The notes under the pieces are model-generated. The model ran no database searches. It had not been told where the DNA came from and worked only from the letters and a program-made list of their open reading frames with translations. DNA of 64,000 bases from Notospermus geniculatus (Eukaryota; Nemertea; Pilidiophora; Heteronemertea; Lineidae). Positions 23,901 through 29,900 of the stretch are shown here, in pieces. The first letter of the stretch is position 1. Every line of letters starts with the position of its first letter. The position numbers were made by a program, and so were the translations under genes. Location: assembly GCA_002633025.1 (NCBI GenBank), contig NMRB01001411.1, forward strand, positions 112,000-175,999, read 5' to 3'.

Positions 23901-26900
23901 GTTGTTGCTGCAGGACCTGTGCACAGTAGAATAATATAGGCTGCTTTGATTCATACTGTTGCTTATGTGTGGAATCTCATGATTTCGATTTTTCTCCAGT
24001 TGTGCTGTTTAGACATTAATGTTGCTTTTGTCAAACCAGAGCTAGACATAGTTGACATTACCACTCTCCTCACTTGATCCAACAAGGTTTTCATGAACCA
24101 ATCCTCATCTTCTTTTCCCTTGGCTCCAGTAGGCTCATGCTAGCCAACGCAACGGCCTGATAACCCATTCCTCCTTTGCCAAGTTGAATTTCTAAAGCCA
24201 CGTTCACATCTAGACTGATCTGAGACCGAATTCCCCAGTTTGCATTCGGGAATGCGCATTGGCTAGGCCGTTCTAGCTTAAGGCGCGTTCACACTACAAA
24301 GTTTTTAATGCAATCTCAGGCCGGTCTAGCAAGTCCGCTTCTTGTAGTGATCTCAGGCTGATTCAGCTACCCTAGGCCGGTCTAGACATGTGTCTGAACA
24401 GTTTGGAGCCATCCAGTCAGCACATGACACTATGCGCCAAACTGTAAACGAATCGGCCTGAGATTGCTACAAGAAGCGGGCTCGCAAGACCGGCCTGAGA
24501 TCGCATTAAAAACTTTTTAGTATGAACGGTTAAAGCGAATGGCTCGCGGGGTTTGTTTACATTTTTGGTGGTACCTTCCATAGAGAGTGAATCTAGCCTC
24601 CAGGCAAAGCCGTGCTCCAGCCATATGCAACACCTGTGCAAATATGCGAACGTAAACACTGGGGACGAGGTTCCATTAAAAATTTGTTAAAATGGGTTAA
24701 TAACGTTTTCAAATTCACTAGGTCAAGATGTACATTTTGTACTATTCCCATTGATTTTGAAGTGGCAGATTTTGCAGAATACGCCTCTAAAGTTTGGCTG
24801 TCTAATGCATTTCCCATTAAACTAAAATCCTTCTTTTGCCTTTTTCTCAAAATGGTGCTTGATATCGATGACCAACTGTCATGGCGCCACAAGAAACCCT
24901 GCGAGCCATTCGCTTTAATGCGCACTAACTGTTTAGGCTTGTCTCAGATCGCTTTGAAGTGCTAATGTGAACGCGCCTTAACAGTGTGAATTTCCTTTAC
25001 CCGGTACTACGAAGGGAATGCATTAGTATAAATGTGGAATGAAATGCACTGGTCATAATCCCTATGCTGTCAGTGCCACTCTGGTCTCCTGATCTTGGAC
25101 TGCTTGCTCCACACTTGCGAAATATCGTGCCTCATTTCACCACTAGCATAGGTGGAAGGCCGCCATTTTGGATTTTGCCGGCGCGCATGTAGAAATAGTT
25201 CGGTCGGCCTAATCGCACAATTCTTTCTAATTAGTATTCAGTTCATTTCTAATACCACTTGTTATCAACACGAAGTCTTTTTAGTCTGAAAATATAATCG
25301 CCTTGAACCCAACAGCACCACTTTTCAACATCGTCTATCATCTAGCGTAGATGCCACTGGGTTGGCGGTGACACGGCTGGCCTGTTCACGATGGTTAAAA
25401 ACCTTTACCAAAATGTAGTAATCTGCACTACTTTCAAGATGGAAACCTAGTACCTGCGCTAGTGGTGTTATAGAAGATAACGCCATGTAGTGTCAAGTGT
25501 GTGCTTGCTCCTCAAATGCTTGCGATAAGCATGTATGTTCTGTCCCAGATGATGTGCCTCTGTGCTGCCCATGCATGTCATCAACCTCCGTAAAGGTCCT
25601 TTCAACTCATCGTGTTACAATGTTCTGCTACAAGTGAAGTGAGTTAAGACTGGTCGTGCTTTTCCGTGTTGCTTATTATGTATATTTTTTTGAAGAATTC
25701 GGCAACCAGAAGGTCGAGAAACCTGGTGAAATGATCACCGATTTAGACAAGAACAGGAAACGTCGCGAGTCGGTGAGTTGCATACCGTTGCTCTGCTTGG
25801 CTGTAGATGTTGTTTATAGTTTTGTCGCCAGTCCACGCATGTAGAGCTCACCATGCAACGTCAACTAGATGGGTTTTTGAACTGTAGGTGAAAAATTATA
25901 GGAACGTTTGTGCTGTTTTTAGAAACGAACACCACTTCTTTGTGATTGCTCTTTCGCTCTGTAAATGAACATGGCAAAGATAGTTAGTGCCAAAGTAGGC
26001 TGTAGGACAGCAACACTTGAAAACTTCCTGTAGTTATTTACTTATAGGAACACTTCCTGTAGTTATTTACTTATAGGAACACTGTACGTGTAGTTTCTCA
26101 TATCTCATCAATTTACCAAAGTTGGCATGATTTTCTTCAGTGTTGCATTCATTGTTAATGTGTTCCTGTGTTGTCATAGAGTTATTGACATTTCGTGGAT
26201 CCTTTGTTCAGTTGCTTCCAAAGTTTTGTTTATTTCCAGAAGTTCAGAATAATTTGCCTTGTAAAAAGTATTAGAATTTAAAGTTTACTGACGTAATTAG
26301 TTGTAGTTTTAGTTTTACTTGTTCTACTAATTTGTCGTTTTTCGTGAAGTTTGTTAGACAAATTAGAGTCCCCTTGAAAGTATTGCTCGGAATCATAACA
26401 ATGTGTTTCACCCTGAAAGGACACCAAAGAAGTGCACTTCGCAAGTGAAAAATACACTCTGATGTACAGGGAGAGAAAATTCAACCAACAGGGCCTTTTC
26501 AATTACCATGTCGTGTAATTGTATGTTTTGTTTTCCTTTGGCAATGTCAGTTTTTGAATCCAATTTACGTCACTGACATGTCAGTTTTTGATTCCAATTT
26601 ACTCCTCAGCCTTCAGCTCTGTGTAATTTGTGTGTAAGTGTTTTTGCTTGATTTACGTAGTTTTCCATTTTGGCATTCAGGGCCCATCTTCATAACAGCT
26701 AGCTCTAACTTTTAGTTGGTTGGTAGTTGTGTACATTGGCGTGTACACACTGGGCACTTTTAAGTAACTATGGGCCGTATGCTTGTGTCGGACTTCAGCC
26801 ACACCTTTTCGTCAATGCTTCAAGCAAAGAGAAAGTCTAACTTCAGCTATACTATAGGCTGAAGTCCGACCCAAACATACGGCCCTAAGCCTAGCAAGGT

Positions 26901-29900
26901 TTTATGAATATGGGCCCTGATCTCCAGTAGCCTCGGTATGAGCATTTGCTGTGATAACAGATCATAATATTTTTCTACATGTATTTGAATTATAGCCTGC
27001 TCTCTGGTGTTTTTTTATCTTGATGATTTGTTTAGTCCTTAGTCTTATTTGTGATAATTCTTGTGATGGGTTTACTTCATCGGTCTTCGTATTCAATCAT
27101 AGCTTACAATCGAACTGAAGGATCAGCTGGCAAATGTCCATGTAAGTCAAGTCCACAAGCTCATTGCCAAGGTGCATGGCTGGTCAACCCTCATCTTGGT
27201 CTGTTTACTTGTTTTTCGTAATTTACGATAAATCCATTTTCTTGAGACGAACATGATGAAAATGCTGCCTTCCACACATTGAATTACCGGTAATAGGAAG
27301 GCAAGCACCCTCCATCGTTTTTGGAAAAATGGTACCAGTATATTGGAGGCGCTGATCTAGGATTTTTTTCAGGGGGGTTCTGGACCTCTCCTGGATCTGT
27401 ACCTGATATAGTGCGGCTAACACCAGGTTGACCCTTGGCATGGGCGGTTGTCGGCAGTGTTAATATGTAACAGCTTAGTTAAAGCTGTACTTATGAAAGA
27501 TTGATATGATATTCCTTTGATATTGATGTTGATCAGAGCTGCTTTTGCAAGTTTCTGTTTCGTTGCCTCAGCCGGTAGATTCCATTCCAGATTCCAGGTT
27601 ATTGTATTTGCCTCATTAACAATGCACGAGTTGGTTGTCGCGCAACTCAGAAGAATTTTTGCTGAGTTGTCGGTTTGTTGATGGTAGTCAGAATTAGTGT
27701 TGGTGTTTCTAACTGTTTCGTTGCTTAGCTTTTGTTCAGCTAAATTGTATGTAAAAATGTTGAGTGGTCTCCCATCTCTTAGTGTGTAAACTCATCTTTA
27801 CGGCAAGAATGTTCCATCAGCAGCCACCTTGGGAGAGAAGATGTATCAGGAACTTCCATTTGATTTCCAACACCAGCGTCCACATCATCAAATTCTGTGC
27901 CCATGTATATTGCCTATGTTATGTTGTTCCATCTTGTGAAGCTGCGGGATTTTTTCCCGCCTCTTTGTTGATTTTCAGCTGCAGTGATCAATTGTACATT
28001 CCCTTCGAAAAAGAAACACAAGGAAAATCCAAGACACCCAAAAAATTCTAGACTCCTCTTTGCGGTTCTTTTTCTGAGGGTTTACTTTGAACACTCATGA
28101 ACTTCATCAGCAAAGACAGACTGGTACTCATGATGAATGTTAGTACATGGCATAGGACTGTAGCGCTAGCAGCTTTTAGTGTTCTGTCTTACAATAGTGC
28201 CTTGGTTTCTTTCTGTCCAGCTCCATCATGTAGGGAGTGGCCCACTTCTTCAAGCGGTACCCAGTGCCACAAAGTGCGAGGTAAACTGTCAAACAAGTGT
28301 GGTTATTATGAGGGCTGTACTTTGTTGAAATGAGGAACCCGTGTGCCGGAAATCCCGACAGGTCGGCGCTGCGAGCAGTGCGACCGAAACGACGTCATTG
28401 ACATCGTCTTATGTGTTGACGCTACGTCATGAAAAAATCCGCTGTACATTTTCTACAGGAAAAATGAGATAAAGACGTTGCCGAAATCGTCATCTATGTC
28501 TTCATTTTAAGGAAAAAAGCATTGCAAAATTGCAGACATTTTCATCTGCTGCAAGATGGTGTAAATTTTAATGCCAGGTNCATGTATGTAACATTGCACA
28601 GCACGGCCCTAAACTAACTCCATCCAGCTGAAGAATCTCTCCACTGTGTACATTTTAAATGAAATGAAACTTCAGAAAGAAGAAATTGTGCATTATTTCT
28701 TTTTACTCATGTTTAGAGAGGATTTTCTTTACAATTTTTGATCAGAATTCCCCTGAATTATTCAGAGAGTTTTGTCTAATCCTTCCTCTTTGCATGCATT
28801 TCTCACCCATTTTAGACAATCACTCCACCGGTAGCGATACAACAGCGCCCACCGACACCCTCGCAGTCTGTCACGCCCGAGAAAATAGAGGAGTCTCTCA
28901 AGGCTGATCGCCATGGTCAGTGGCTACGGAGACGGCGGCTAGATGGAGCCTTGAACAGAACCCCTGTGGGATTTTACCCAAGAATATGGGTACTGTTGGA
29001 GAGGGTACGTATCAGGCTGTTTTCTGTTCCTTGGTGTCTCTTCGTAAATATGTGCGGACTTGGCATTTCATCTCAACCTGTCAACTAGGACCTGAGTTTA
29101 TTGGTTGAAACAAATCTCCTTTCCTTAGCACTTGAACCTGCAATACATGTAGCATCAGTGGTGCTGCTCAGAACTTAGTGTAGAATGTTCTCCAACGTAG
29201 TATATTGGGGATTTTCACCTTATGTTCACCTGTTGTTTTCCAGTGCCACGGCCTGTCAATCGCATCCCACGTTCTACAGCAGTCCCTCACTCGGGAGGTA
29301 AGCTTGGTTCCTGTGGAGTCTTACCTCTTCAATAGACGATATCACTCCAAAAGAGTGCAACACCTGACGGGGCAGCGTCATGATGTCCTGCAAGTAATTT
29401 CCTGATGTCTTGATGTGAGACGAAAAAAATCAAATTGTTTCCCGACGTCATGATTGCTGAAACAACTGGATTTTTTTTGAGTCACCTCATGGCTTTCAGA
29501 AATGACGTGCGGGACGTCATGACGCTGCCCGTTAGGTGCTGCACTCATTTGGAGTGATAGAGTCTATTCTGTTTTCTCACTTGACTGAGGTGATATACAG
29601 TGGTGTGAATTAATATTCGAACAGAGGGAATTCAGCTTTTCATTAAAGGCAAACTGTATCCAATATCTATATCAAAAGTATTTGAAGTCAGTCCTAGAAT
29701 GCACTCCTCTAGTCTGATGTGTTTTCGCTGAATTCAGATACTGCATATCACGAGAATGGCGAAAATATCGAAATTTGACAATTCTTGAGATTTGCTGTTA
29801 TCACCATTTTGTCTGGATATTTTGTGGAATTTTTTCCCCTTGCAACAACATGTTGAATGGGGGTATTACCTGACAGCGTTTGGAAAAAGATGTTGATATT

